Shown here in pieces: positions 9,294 through 16,620 of a stretch of DNA of 64,000 bases. The translations under genes and the position numbers were made by a program. Source of the DNA: Candidatus Obscuribacterales bacterium (GTDB taxonomy: Bacteria > Cyanobacteriota > Vampirovibrionia > Obscuribacterales > Obscuribacteraceae); the NCBI GenBank assembly GCA_019752635.1, contig JAIELX010000072.1, positions 82,440-146,439 of the forward strand, read 5' to 3'. Every line of letters starts with the position of its first letter. The first letter of the stretch is position 1. The notes under the pieces were generated by a model. The model made no database searches and was not told the DNA's origin. It saw only the letters and a list, made by a program, of their open reading frames with translations.

Positions 9294-9320
9294 ATATTAC
9301 TGCCGGATTCATAGTAATAT
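9294..9320. repeat. AT-rich inverted repeat (7-bp arms)
   Basis: ATATTAC (9294-9300) and GTAATAT (9314-9320) are perfect inverted repeats with a 13-base spacer, starting six bases after the FkbM gene stop. The stem lacks GC pairs and there is no T run, so it is a poor intrinsic terminator. It might be an operator for the aminotransferase gene at 9403. Confidence 0.3.
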
Positions 9321-9402
9321 TGGGCATTCCTGCCACTGAGGCCCGCGCGTCGGCATGCCGAGCGCATTGAGCTTCAGATTACTCCAGCGGTGTTACTAAG
9401 CA

Positions 9403-10575
9403 ATGACCAGTACGCCTTCGACGAAGACCACCGCTGCTCCTACGTGGACGATTCCGTTTAATCGTCCGTCGTTTCTCGGGCGCGAACAGGACTATATCCT
9501 GCAATCTCTGGCGGCGGGACAAATTTCCGGTGACGGACCGTTCAGTCGCAAGTGTCATAGTTTTCTCGAGGGAACGATGGGGGCGGCGCGAGCGTTGCTG
9601 ACCACATCCTGCACTCACGCTCTGGAAATGTCTGCGTTGTTGTTGAATCTGGAACCTGGCGACGAAGTCATTGTGCCGTCGTTCACGTTCGTCTCGACTA
9701 TTAACGCCTTTGTCTTGCGGGGCGCCAGGCCTGTCTTCATTGATATACGTCCTGACACGCTCAATATGGATCATGAGCAAATTGAGTCTTTGATCACGCC
9801 CGCTACCAAGGCCGTTGTGCCTGTGCACTATGCCGGTGTCGGTTGTGAAATGGACCCCATAATGACTTTATGCCGCAACAGGGGCATCCATGTTGTCGAG
9901 GACAATGCGCACGGCATGTTCGCGAAGTATCGAGGGCAGTATCTCGGTACCTTTGGAACCTTTGCGACTCAAAGTTTTCATGAAACAAAGAACTTTAGTT
10001 GCGGCGAGGGCGGCGCATTGATAATTAATGATGCCAGCTTCATTGAGCGCGCTGAGATCATTCGCGAGAAAGGCACTAACCGCAGTCGATTCTTCCGCGG
10101 GCAGGTGGATAAGTACACCTGGGTAGATGTTGGCTCGAGTTTCTTACCGTCAGACTTGCTTGCCGCGGTGCTTTACGCGCAGTTTGAAACTCGCGATGAA
10201 ATCTATGCGCGGCGTCGTGGCGTTTGGCACTACTACCAGGACAACCTTGTCGATTGGGCCGGTGCCAATGGCGTAAAGATGCCATTTGTACCCGAGTGGT
10301 GTGAGCAGCCCTATCATATGTTCTACTTACTGATGCCGGATCTTCAGACGCGGACTCGCTTTATCGCTCACATGAAGGAGCGCGGCATCCTGTCTGTTTA
10401 CCACTATTTGCCATTACATTTGTCGACCATGGGAATTGAATATGGTGGCGTGGAAGGGCAGTTTCCGGTTACCGAGCTAGTGAGCGATCAGTTGGTGCGT
10501 TTGCCGATGTTCAATACTTTGAGTACGGCGGATCAGGAACAAGTTGTTGACGCAGTCCTTCAATTCCGAGCCTAA
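9403..10575 (+). CDS. wecE: dTDP-4-amino-4,6-dideoxygalactose transaminase (WecE/RffA type)
   Basis: The 390-residue PLP enzyme of the DegT/DnrJ/EryC1 family puts an amino group on a 4-keto-6-deoxy nucleotide sugar, using glutamate. Similarity to WecE runs along the whole length, including PSFTFVST, VPVHYAGV, VVEDNAHG (Asp167 contacts the PLP ring), SFHETKN (Lys196 forms the Schiff base) and EKGTNRSRFFRG. This supports dTDP-4-keto-6-deoxyglucose as the substrate and dTDP-Fuc4N as the product. The start has no obvious ribosome-binding site, and an internal start near residue 17 cannot be excluded. Its stop lies only three bases from the convergent epimerase stop. The dTDP-glucose synthase and dehydratase it needs are not in this window. 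Confidence 0.9.
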   Translation: MTSTPSTKTTAAPTWTIPFNRPSFLGREQDYILQSLAAGQISGDGPFSRKCHSFLEGTMGAARALLTTSCTHALEMSALLLNLEPGDEVIVPSFTFVSTINAFVLRGARPVFIDIRPDTLNMDHEQIESLITPATKAVVPVHYAGVGCEMDPIMTLCRNRGIHVVEDNAHGMFAKYRGQYLGTFGTFATQSFHETKNFSCGEGGALIINDASFIERAEIIREKGTNRSRFFRGQVDKYTWVDVGSSFLPSDLLAAVLYAQFETRDEIYARRRGVWHYYQDNLVDWAGANGVKMPFVPEWCEQPYHMFYLLMPDLQTRTRFIAHMKERGILSVYHYLPLHLSTMGIEYGGVEGQFPVTELVSDQLVRLPMFNTLSTADQEQVVDAVLQFRA

Positions 10576-10578
10576 ACT

Positions 10579-11517
10579 CTAAGAAACAAACGGCTGGATT
10601 GCTGCGGTTATGCGGGCGTTGTCGCGCCACCACTCTATGGTCTGCCGTATGCCATCCTCGAGTTGATAGGACGGTTCAAAGCGCAATTCGTTGTGAAGTC
10701 TGTCGGTCAGCGCCACTACAAGCGGTGCTTCGATCTTTTCTCGTTCTTGCGCACCTAAGTGCAAAAGATCGGGGCGGCCAATTTCGGAAGCAATGGTCGA
10801 AGCAATATCTTTGATTGAACAGGGAACGCCTGATGCAATGTTGATGTTGCCTTGCAGCCCGCTTTGCAGCAAGGCGACGAACGCCGCCGCAACGTCCTCA
10901 ACGTGCAGAAAATCACGCACTTGCTGTCCGCTGGAGCAGAACGCTGGTTCGCCCTGAAGCAATGAACGTACAACTGTAGGCACCAGGCGTTCTTGATACT
11001 CATGAGGGCCGTAAACGTAAAAGATTCGTCCCCAGGCGCTACTAATCCCGTGTTTCGTGAAGAAAGCGTCGGTCATCAGATTCAGTGAGTGCTTGCACGC
11101 ACCGTAGAGGGTGGCCGGCGCCAGGGGTGTCACGTTCTCAGAACAGTATCCGTGTCTCCAGTCGTACTCGGCGCAAGTACCGGCCGTCACTGCGCGCCGG
11201 CCCCCGTTGCGGGCGAAGGCGCCCGCAAGCTCCAGGCTTGCCGCTACCCAATCGAGATTCTTGTCCGACGTCCAGTACTCGCGCGGTCGGGCGTACCAGG
11301 CAAGATGAAGAAGGTACTGCGGAGCTACTTCTTCCATAAGTTCTGCCATTTGGCGCGTATTGAGCAAGTCAGTCCGATGCCACTGAATGCCCGATGTGTT
11401 TTCAGCGCAGACCGGTGCGGACGACACGGCATGCACTTCAAAGAGGCTGCGCTGGAGCAAAGGCAAACACTGCCTTCCGATGAAACCTGTTGCTCCCGTC
11501 ACGAGTACTTTATTCAA
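10579..11517 (-). CDS. NAD-dependent epimerase/dehydratase (nucleotide-sugar modifying)
   Basis: The product is a 312-residue extended SDR protein beginning with the dinucleotide loop VTGATGFIG. It has a catalytic YGACK motif (Tyr-X3-Lys) and a sugar-binding half with RDFLHVEDVA. I chose TTG at 11517 because the purine-rich AAGGGG lies 11 bases upstream and the conserved domain begins at once. A GTG at 11529 would sit directly against that site. Reductases and epimerases that finish CDP- or GDP-deoxysugars look like this, but the sequence does not fix the substrate. The nearby CDP-glucose synthase makes a CDP-sugar role possible. Confidence 0.82.
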   Translation of the reverse strand: MNKVLVTGATGFIGRQCLPLLQRSLFEVHAVSSAPVCAENTSGIQWHRTDLLNTRQMAELMEEVAPQYLLHLAWYARPREYWTSDKNLDWVAASLELAGAFARNGGRRAVTAGTCAEYDWRHGYCSENVTPLAPATLYGACKHSLNLMTDAFFTKHGISSAWGRIFYVYGPHEYQERLVPTVVRSLLQGEPAFCSSGQQVRDFLHVEDVAAAFVALLQSGLQGNINIASGVPCSIKDIASTIASEIGRPDLLHLGAQEREKIEAPLVVALTDRLHNELRFEPSYQLEDGIRQTIEWWRDNARITAAIQPFVS

Positions 11518-11610
11518 GTACCTACCCACCCCTTCACATCACGCTTTCCGTTAGTCATACAGATTAGAGAATAGCGACCGCTTCATCAACCTGTTAGCGG
11601 AAAAATACCG

Positions 11611-12345
11611 TTAAAATCTCAGTTTTTTGAACACTGACCACGGTGTCATCCGCAGCGCCAGGCAGATCCAGCGCCAGAAAGCCGGAAAGTAGGTCAGCCC
11701 GCGGTCGGTTTCAAGATGCCGTATCACTTCGCGCGCGGCCTGCTTAGGTGAAGCCGCTGGAAATGGAAGTCTCTTTCCAAACGACAGCGAAGTCTCCAGG
11801 TAGCCCAGCTGGTAGAAGTGAATCTTTACGCCACTGCCTGCGGCTTTGTGCCGGATGCTTTCAAAAAAGCTGCTCAGCCCTCGTTTGGCCGCAGCGTAGA
11901 CAATGTTTGAACCGCGTCCGCGATCAGCTGCCACGGAACCAAAGCCTACTATGTAACCGCGGTTGCGTTCGAGCATGGATGGCAATATCCGTCCGGTAAG
12001 AGCCATGGTGCCCGAAAGGTTCGCTTCCAGCAGCTCATGCACATATTGCGGAGATTGCATGCCGTCGTCATTATCGCGAGACAAGCCTAGAGGAAAGAGC
12101 AAACCATCGATTGCGCCGAGTTTCTGCGCTGATTTTTCGATGGTTTCAATTGTTTCCGCGTCGGATTTGAGCCGGCATGCTAACGTTGAGATTTCGGTGC
12201 CGTATCGGATTTGCAAATCTGAAGCTTGAATTTGCAGGTCGCGTTCGTCGCCGGCAATCAGCAGTAGATTGTGACCCTTCTCTGCCAGTGCATCTGATAA
12301 TGCTCTGCCCAAACCTGCGGATGCGCCTACAATCACAAAGTTCAT
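11611..12345 (-). CDS. dprE2: DprE2-like SDR: decaprenylphosphoryl-2-keto-erythro-pentose reductase
   Basis: The product is a 244-residue classical SDR with VGASAGLG at the NAD(P)-binding turn, a Ser in GFGSVAA and the YAAAKRG catalytic Tyr-Lys pair. The last part (PAFWRW near the end, then a proline, Ser-Val-Phe and Lys-Leu) follows the tail of mycobacterial DprE2 closely. DprE2 reduces the 2-keto intermediate made by DprE1 to give polyprenyl-phosphoryl arabinose. The ATG at 12345 overlaps the stop of the upstream dprE1-like gene by four bases (ATGA), as expected for partner enzymes. A longer reading from 12498 would add 51 residues inside the oxidase gene and is rejected. Confidence 0.85.
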   Translation of the reverse strand: MNFVIVGASAGLGRALSDALAEKGHNLLLIAGDERDLQIQASDLQIRYGTEISTLACRLKSDAETIETIEKSAQKLGAIDGLLFPLGLSRDNDDGMQSPQYVHELLEANLSGTMALTGRILPSMLERNRGYIVGFGSVAADRGRGSNIVYAAAKRGLSSFFESIRHKAAGSGVKIHFYQLGYLETSLSFGKRLPFPAASPKQAAREVIRHLETDRGLTYFPAFWRWICLALRMTPWSVFKKLRF

Positions 12346-13808
12346 AGTTCGAGCCTCTTCGAAAGCTCTGATTGATAAAGGCGCGCAGGATCGAATTGAT
12401 GGAGCTGTGATTTGAATCGCTCGTACTGCGGATAGGCTTCGCGCACGACGTTTTGTGGTAATCGTGAGTCTTTGATGATGTTCGGAATGCCACGACATTC
12501 CAACATGAGTTTGTCCAGGAATTGCAAGAATTCATTGGAAGTAGAACATCGAGGAAAGTCCAGACAGATGCACAATCCGTCGCCGGAAAAACGCAGCAGA
12601 TCTTGTCGTCCGGAGAACAGTTTGACCGAGGCTAGTGCCAGGGGCAGGTCATTCTTCTGAAGCCAAAGCTGAATCGATTTCGAAAAATAGGTAAAATTGC
12701 ACGCCGGAATTAGCGCTTGATACTCGTAGAAGCCCGCTGCGCCGAAGAATTTGAAGTAGAGTTCTTTGCTGTTTTGAATCGGAAATATGGAATCAAACAG
12801 CGATAGTTGAATCGGTTTGGAAGCAAATTTAGCACGCGCACCGTAGAGAGTATTGATCATGCGAACTGTGAATCGGTTGAAGATGCCGAGTTTCCAGTCG
12901 CCACGACTTTCGGCGCTCAATGTTTGTTTGCCGGCTGTAAGGTTTGTGTTTCTGGCGTCGTTCGATTCGATGAAGCGACCTTCCTGGATGAAGCCCTTCC
13001 CAAAGTCACTTCCGCGTGAGTCGAAGTCATGCCACGAGAATACAAAATCGGCGCGAGCTGCAGAAGCCTTAAGCATCTCAGGCAGCTTGGTTATGTCGTC
13101 TACCGGTACCAGCGTCACTTCGGCCATTGGCGATGGAATCGACTTTAGTTTCAGGCGTGCCGACAGGATGTTGCCGGTGAGACCATAGCCGCCGCACGTT
13201 AGCCTGAACAATTCCGGTTCGTCGTTCGGAGACAGTCTGATCACGCCGTGAGTCGGGTGAAACAGGGTCAGTTCCATGACCTGATTTATAAAGGTTCCGT
13301 CGCGGCTTTGATTCTTTCCGTGAATGTCTGCTGCAATGCAACCGCCGATGGTAATTCTCGGGTGACCGGGTTGGGTAGCTAGAAACAGTCCGCGTCCGAC
13401 AAGGAACTCGTAAAGGTCTCCCAGTGTCTTCCCCGACTCCACTTCAATGACGCGGGCATCAGGGTGAAAATCAATAATGCGGTTGAAAAGCTTGTGATCG
13501 ACAGATCTAACCCCCTCACCGAAGCTTGCCGCAGCATAAGACAGTCCGGCGCCACGCGAAATCACCGGACCTGATACGTTTTCGGCGGACCAATAGCGAT
13601 AGCGATCAGGGCATTGCAACGTGCCTTGAGCAGCAACTCCACCATCAAAAGATACAAACTTGTTTTGCTTTTCAGCGAATCTCGAAAGTTCTTCCGAGGT
13701 CGTCGCTGATTTACCCGTCTCAGGGCTGCATGCGGCTTGATTTTTTGTTAATGGTGTAGTTGGGGCGACCGAGAGTGTTTTTGTAGATGCGTGCAACATA
13801 GATGGCAA
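12342..13808 (-). CDS. dprE1: DprE1-like FAD-dependent oxidase: decaprenylphosphoryl-ribose 2'-epimerase subunit
   Basis: The product is a 488-residue VAO-type FAD oxidoreductase. DprE1 oxidises the 2'-hydroxyl of polyprenyl-phosphoryl-ribose. Similarity to the mycobacterial enzyme extends over nearly the full length: GCIAADIHGKN (His163, matching His132), CICLDFP (Cys415, matching Cys387, the residue attacked by benzothiazinones) and IIKDSR (Lys446, matching catalytic Lys418). Cys and Lys are 31 residues apart in both proteins. The residue numbers for the mycobacterial protein are from memory. The ATG at 13808 (or 13799) makes an 80-90-bp overlap with the upstream glycosyltransferase gene, and no start codon exists after that gene's stop. 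The first 45 residues are not conserved. Confidence 0.87.
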   Translation of the reverse strand: MPSMLHASTKTLSVAPTTPLTKNQAACSPETGKSATTSEELSRFAEKQNKFVSFDGGVAAQGTLQCPDRYRYWSAENVSGPVISRGAGLSYAAASFGEGVRSVDHKLFNRIIDFHPDARVIEVESGKTLGDLYEFLVGRGLFLATQPGHPRITIGGCIAADIHGKNQSRDGTFINQVMELTLFHPTHGVIRLSPNDEPELFRLTCGGYGLTGNILSARLKLKSIPSPMAEVTLVPVDDITKLPEMLKASAARADFVFSWHDFDSRGSDFGKGFIQEGRFIESNDARNTNLTAGKQTLSAESRGDWKLGIFNRFTVRMINTLYGARAKFASKPIQLSLFDSIFPIQNSKELYFKFFGAAGFYEYQALIPACNFTYFSKSIQLWLQKNDLPLALASVKLFSGRQDLLRFSGDGLCICLDFPRCSTSNEFLQFLDKLMLECRGIPNIIKDSRLPQNVVREAYPQYERFKSQLHQFDPARLYQSELSKRLEL

Positions 13809-14736
13809 TGAATGAAACCGTGGCTCCGAGGTAAGTAGCGAACGAAAGAATAAGAGCTGCGTCTAAAATTTTGCTATCAATGAAGATACGAGCTAAGGAC
13901 AATGAAGTGACAAGCAATAGCCAAAATGGCAATGAATAGATAGGAAGGCGCAGCAACAGGGTTGACGAAGAGAGGATGCCGGCAATGGCAAACTTGGTCA
14001 TGCCGAAAAAGTTGTAATTGCTTTGACCGGCAATGCGTTTCTGTCTGCGATAGGGAATGCCTTTTCGCTTAAACCCGACGCGTCCGATCGATGCGCGTAT
14101 AAAAGGATAGGAAGTATTGTCCTGCATGATGGCGTCGCGCACTTCCGCCGTCATCAACGAAAATTCCGCCATGTCCAAAATTACTTCTTCATCTGCTACG
14201 GCACGAAGGATGCGATAGAAAATTTTGCGCATCAATTTGACGTACTCGGCTTCGTCGCGGTCGATCCGCTCGCCATAGACTATGTCGTAGCCGCTTTCGT
14301 ATGCTTTGATGAACTCAAGAATCATTTCCGGCGGATCTTCGCAGTCGACATCGATGAATCCGAAAAGGTCGCCCTTTGAAGTTCGTAAACCACACTCCAG
14401 AGACCGCTGATAGCCGACATTGGCGCTCAGTGAAATGACATAGACATTCGAATGCGCTTCTTGCAGTTTCGCAATTGCTTGCAGCGTGTCATCGGTGGAT
14501 GCGTTATTCGAGAAGGTCAGGCTAACGTCGTACCTGTCGGAAAGCGCATCCATGACAGGCTTCATTCGATTGAAAAAGAGCGGAACTACTTTTGCTTCAT
14601 TGTAGACAGGGCAAATAATGGTGAGCGCAAGACGCTTTTGCTGACCGACGTTGTCGGTGCCGGCGTGCCACTCCGCCTTTGCTGGCGCTTGTGGCGCAAA
14701 GGAGGTTTGAGAGGTAGGGTCGGTTGATACGCTCAT
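13720..14736 (-). CDS. Polyprenyl-phosphate glycosyltransferase, GT2 (GtrB/ArnC-like)
   Basis: This protein of about 338 residues has a GT-A domain starting at LTIICPVYNEAK, then FSNNASTDDT and FIDVDCEDPPE, the metal and nucleotide sites. Two long hydrophobic segments follow near the C-terminus and end in a basic tail. Proteins of this build load a sugar onto undecaprenyl or decaprenyl phosphate. ATG 14736 is preferred; an upstream in-frame TTG at 14796 would add 20 residues. It is the first gene of a leftward unit with dprE1 and dprE2, so it may make the lipid-linked sugar they modify or act in parallel. Its final 29 codons overlap the dprE1 start. Confidence 0.87.
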   Translation of the reverse strand: MSVSTDPTSQTSFAPQAPAKAEWHAGTDNVGQQKRLALTIICPVYNEAKVVPLFFNRMKPVMDALSDRYDVSLTFSNNASTDDTLQAIAKLQEAHSNVYVISLSANVGYQRSLECGLRTSKGDLFGFIDVDCEDPPEMILEFIKAYESGYDIVYGERIDRDEAEYVKLMRKIFYRILRAVADEEVILDMAEFSLMTAEVRDAIMQDNTSYPFIRASIGRVGFKRKGIPYRRQKRIAGQSNYNFFGMTKFAIAGILSSSTLLLRLPIYSLPFWLLLVTSLSLARIFIDSKILDAALILSFATYLGATVSFIAIYVARIYKNTLGRPNYTINKKSSRMQP

Positions 14737-14802
14737 GAGATTTCTAAAAGGTACCGTTCTTTTGCCTTGGAGAAGTTGCGTGGAACTAAAGAGCAACTGC
14801 TG

Positions 14803-14819
14803 ATACTATCAGGTAGTAT
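14803..14819. promoter_or_regulatory. Inverted repeat between divergent glycan genes
   Basis: ATACTA (14803-14808) and TAGTAT (14814-14819) form a perfect inverted repeat around a 5-base centre. It lies in the 192-bp region between the leftward GT2-dprE1-dprE2 unit and the rightward cytidylyltransferase gene, where it could serve both as an operator. No -10/-35 pair is convincing nearby. Confidence 0.3.
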
Positions 14820-14928
14820 TTTCAAGCGTTCGGTCTTTATTGGCAACTACACAACGTTTTAGAAGACCTAATCTGGCTAAAAGATTGTTCAGACTTCACT
14901 GATCATCATAAGCACGGGAGGCTCATTA

Positions 14929-15801
14929 GTGAAAGCGGTAATTCTTGCGGGTGGACTGGGAACGCGGCTCAGTGAAGAGACGCAGGTCAAACCCAAACCA
15001 ATGGTAGAGGTAGGCGGCAAGCCCATCCTCTGGCACATAATGAAGATTTATTCAGCTTTTGGCGTAAACGAATTTGTCGTATGCCTTGGTTATAAGGGTT
15101 ACATGATCAAGGAATATTTCGCCAACTATTCGTTGCATTCCTCTGATGTCACTTTTGACCTGGCAAATAGAAGCGTTGAGTTTCACAACAATGGTTGCGA
15201 CCCCTGGAAGGTCACATTGGTCGACACTGGTGACAGCACGATGACCGGCGGCCGATTGAAGCGCGCCAGACGCTTCATTGAGAACGAGACGTTCTGTCTT
15301 ACATACGGTGACGGCGTCGCTGACGTCAACATCGGTCGCTTGCTTGAGTATCATCGCAACTCCGGTCGGATGGCCACAGTCACGGCTGTGCAGCCACCGG
15401 GACGATTCGGTTCCTTGTCGATGACCGGCGAACGCGTCGATGCCTTTGTCGAGAAGCCTGTTGGTGATGGTGGTTGGATTAACGCTGGATATTTTGTACT
15501 CGATCCGAAAGTGTTGGATCTTATTGAAGGCGACAACACAACTTGGGAAAACGAGCCTCTGGAAGCGCTTGCAAAACAAGGCCAGCTGCAGGCTTTCAAG
15601 CACACTGGATTCTGGCAGGCGATGGACACCCTTCGTGATTGCAAACAACTGAATTCACTTTGGGATCAGGGGCGCGCTCCCTGGAAGGTTTGGGAGCAAG
15701 GTTTGCCGCCCGGAGTCGAGGCCGACTTCACCCCCGGAGTCGAGCCGGAGCGAAAAGAGGCGCTGCGCACAATTTTGCCGGCGCAGACTATCACCAAGTA
15801 A
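14929..15801 (+). CDS. rfbF: Glucose-1-phosphate cytidylyltransferase
   Basis: The 290-residue enzyme makes CDP-glucose from CTP and glucose-1-phosphate, the first step toward CDP-linked dideoxyhexoses. Family signatures are clear: AVILAGGLGTRLSEET at the N-terminus, KPKPMVEVGGKPILWHIM, YGDGVADVN with the metal-binding Asp, and GFWQAMDTLRD near the end. The length is slightly above the usual 255-260, with a proline-rich C-terminal tail. It starts with GTG, preceded by GGGAGG (14916-14921). CDP-glucose 4,6-dehydratase (RfbG), which normally sits beside it, is absent from this window. Confidence 0.93.
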   Translation: MKAVILAGGLGTRLSEETQVKPKPMVEVGGKPILWHIMKIYSAFGVNEFVVCLGYKGYMIKEYFANYSLHSSDVTFDLANRSVEFHNNGCDPWKVTLVDTGDSTMTGGRLKRARRFIENETFCLTYGDGVADVNIGRLLEYHRNSGRMATVTAVQPPGRFGSLSMTGERVDAFVEKPVGDGGWINAGYFVLDPKVLDLIEGDNTTWENEPLEALAKQGQLQAFKHTGFWQAMDTLRDCKQLNSLWDQGRAPWKVWEQGLPPGVEADFTPGVEPERKEALRTILPAQTITK

Positions 15802-15821
15802 AATCGTCGTCAATTTAAAGA

Positions 15822-16466
15822 GTGGTACCAGTCGTGCATTTACGACCGAAAAACGGTGGCTTGGCAATCACGTGCTTTGTTGCACTTATGATTGGTTTGC
15901 TGCCGCTCTCTGCCGCGGATCTTTGTCAGTCTCGGCCGGTAAAGATCAACAACGCTGAATTTGTTCTGGTCGCCTCGGACAAATTTGTCGCCGGGGAGCC
16001 GGCTGAAATGGAGCTGCGAATCAAGAATCTTTCCACTGAGAAAGTGGCGTTTCCGCTTTTCGATACTGTGAAAATTGAGCTGAATGACAAGAAAGGCATG
16101 GCCGTCTCTTGTGGCGGCGGACGACGTGCTACCAGTATGTTGCCACCGCTAGTGGTTCCCGCCGGTGAAACTGGAGTGGCTAAATTCAAGGCATATGCCA
16201 CCGCCGATTCTTCCGGCGTGAGATTCAACTTTGAGGATGGCACCGGTACCATCTGCGTCTCCCGAGCAGTCAAGCCCGGAGCGCTTCGTGCGAACCTGAC
16301 ATACTCGAACAGGTCTACCGGCGTCAAACCTGCTGTTGCAGCGCGAATCTGGTCCGGCGATGCTGCTACCGAAGATGTCGAAATCAATTTGAGTGATGGC
16401 TCTGAGGCTGAAAAGCCCGCTCTGCCAGGCTCTGACGGCTCCGCTGCGCCTGGATTTGGTCCGTGA
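15822..16466 (+). CDS. Secreted beta-rich protein of unknown function
   Basis: The product is about 214 residues with an N-terminal signal-like segment (a run such as CFVALMIGLLPLSAA) and a likely cleavage after SAA. The mature part reads as an immunoglobulin-like beta domain, with alternating polar and hydrophobic residues and phrases such as MELRIKNLSTEKVAFP. It ends in a Gly/Pro/Ala-rich tail. Three cysteines in the mature part could form a disulphide. The start is uncertain: GTG 15822 or GTG 15834, neither with a good ribosome-binding site. It follows rfbF by 20 bases and is probably co-transcribed with it. I do not recognise the family. Confidence 0.65.
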   Translation: MVPVVHLRPKNGGLAITCFVALMIGLLPLSAADLCQSRPVKINNAEFVLVASDKFVAGEPAEMELRIKNLSTEKVAFPLFDTVKIELNDKKGMAVSCGGGRRATSMLPPLVVPAGETGVAKFKAYATADSSGVRFNFEDGTGTICVSRAVKPGALRANLTYSNRSTGVKPAVAARIWSGDAATEDVEINLSDGSEAEKPALPGSDGSAAPGFGP

Positions 16467-16593
16467 TCCGGATTGTGCCGTACAGGAGATAAAAGGTTCG
16501 CGGCGTGGATTTTTGTCGACTGCCCAGTTTACCCTTAGGATTGATGCATTCGCACGATGCCGCTCGTTGACCGACCGGCTTCAGGGGGCTGTG

Positions 16594-16620
16594 AGTACTC
16601 TAAGTACAGTAAGTACTAAT
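16594..16620. repeat. Three tandem 9-bp AGTAC units
   Basis: AGTACTCTA, AGTACAGTA and AGTACTAAT follow one another at 16594, 16603 and 16612. The last unit contains the stop codon of the leftward GT4 gene. The surrounding 149-bp gap between convergent genes holds nothing else I can identify and no clear intrinsic terminator. Confidence 0.4.

Noticed and set aside
11567..11597. Stem-loop TTAGCGG/CCGTTAA as a terminator
   Set aside because: Its wobble pair favours the plus strand, but both flanking genes are on the minus strand; on that strand the stem has a mismatch and no proper T run.
15052..15648. 198-codon frame on the minus strand
   Set aside because: Antisense to rfbF, which is strongly conserved over this stretch; no recognisable motif.
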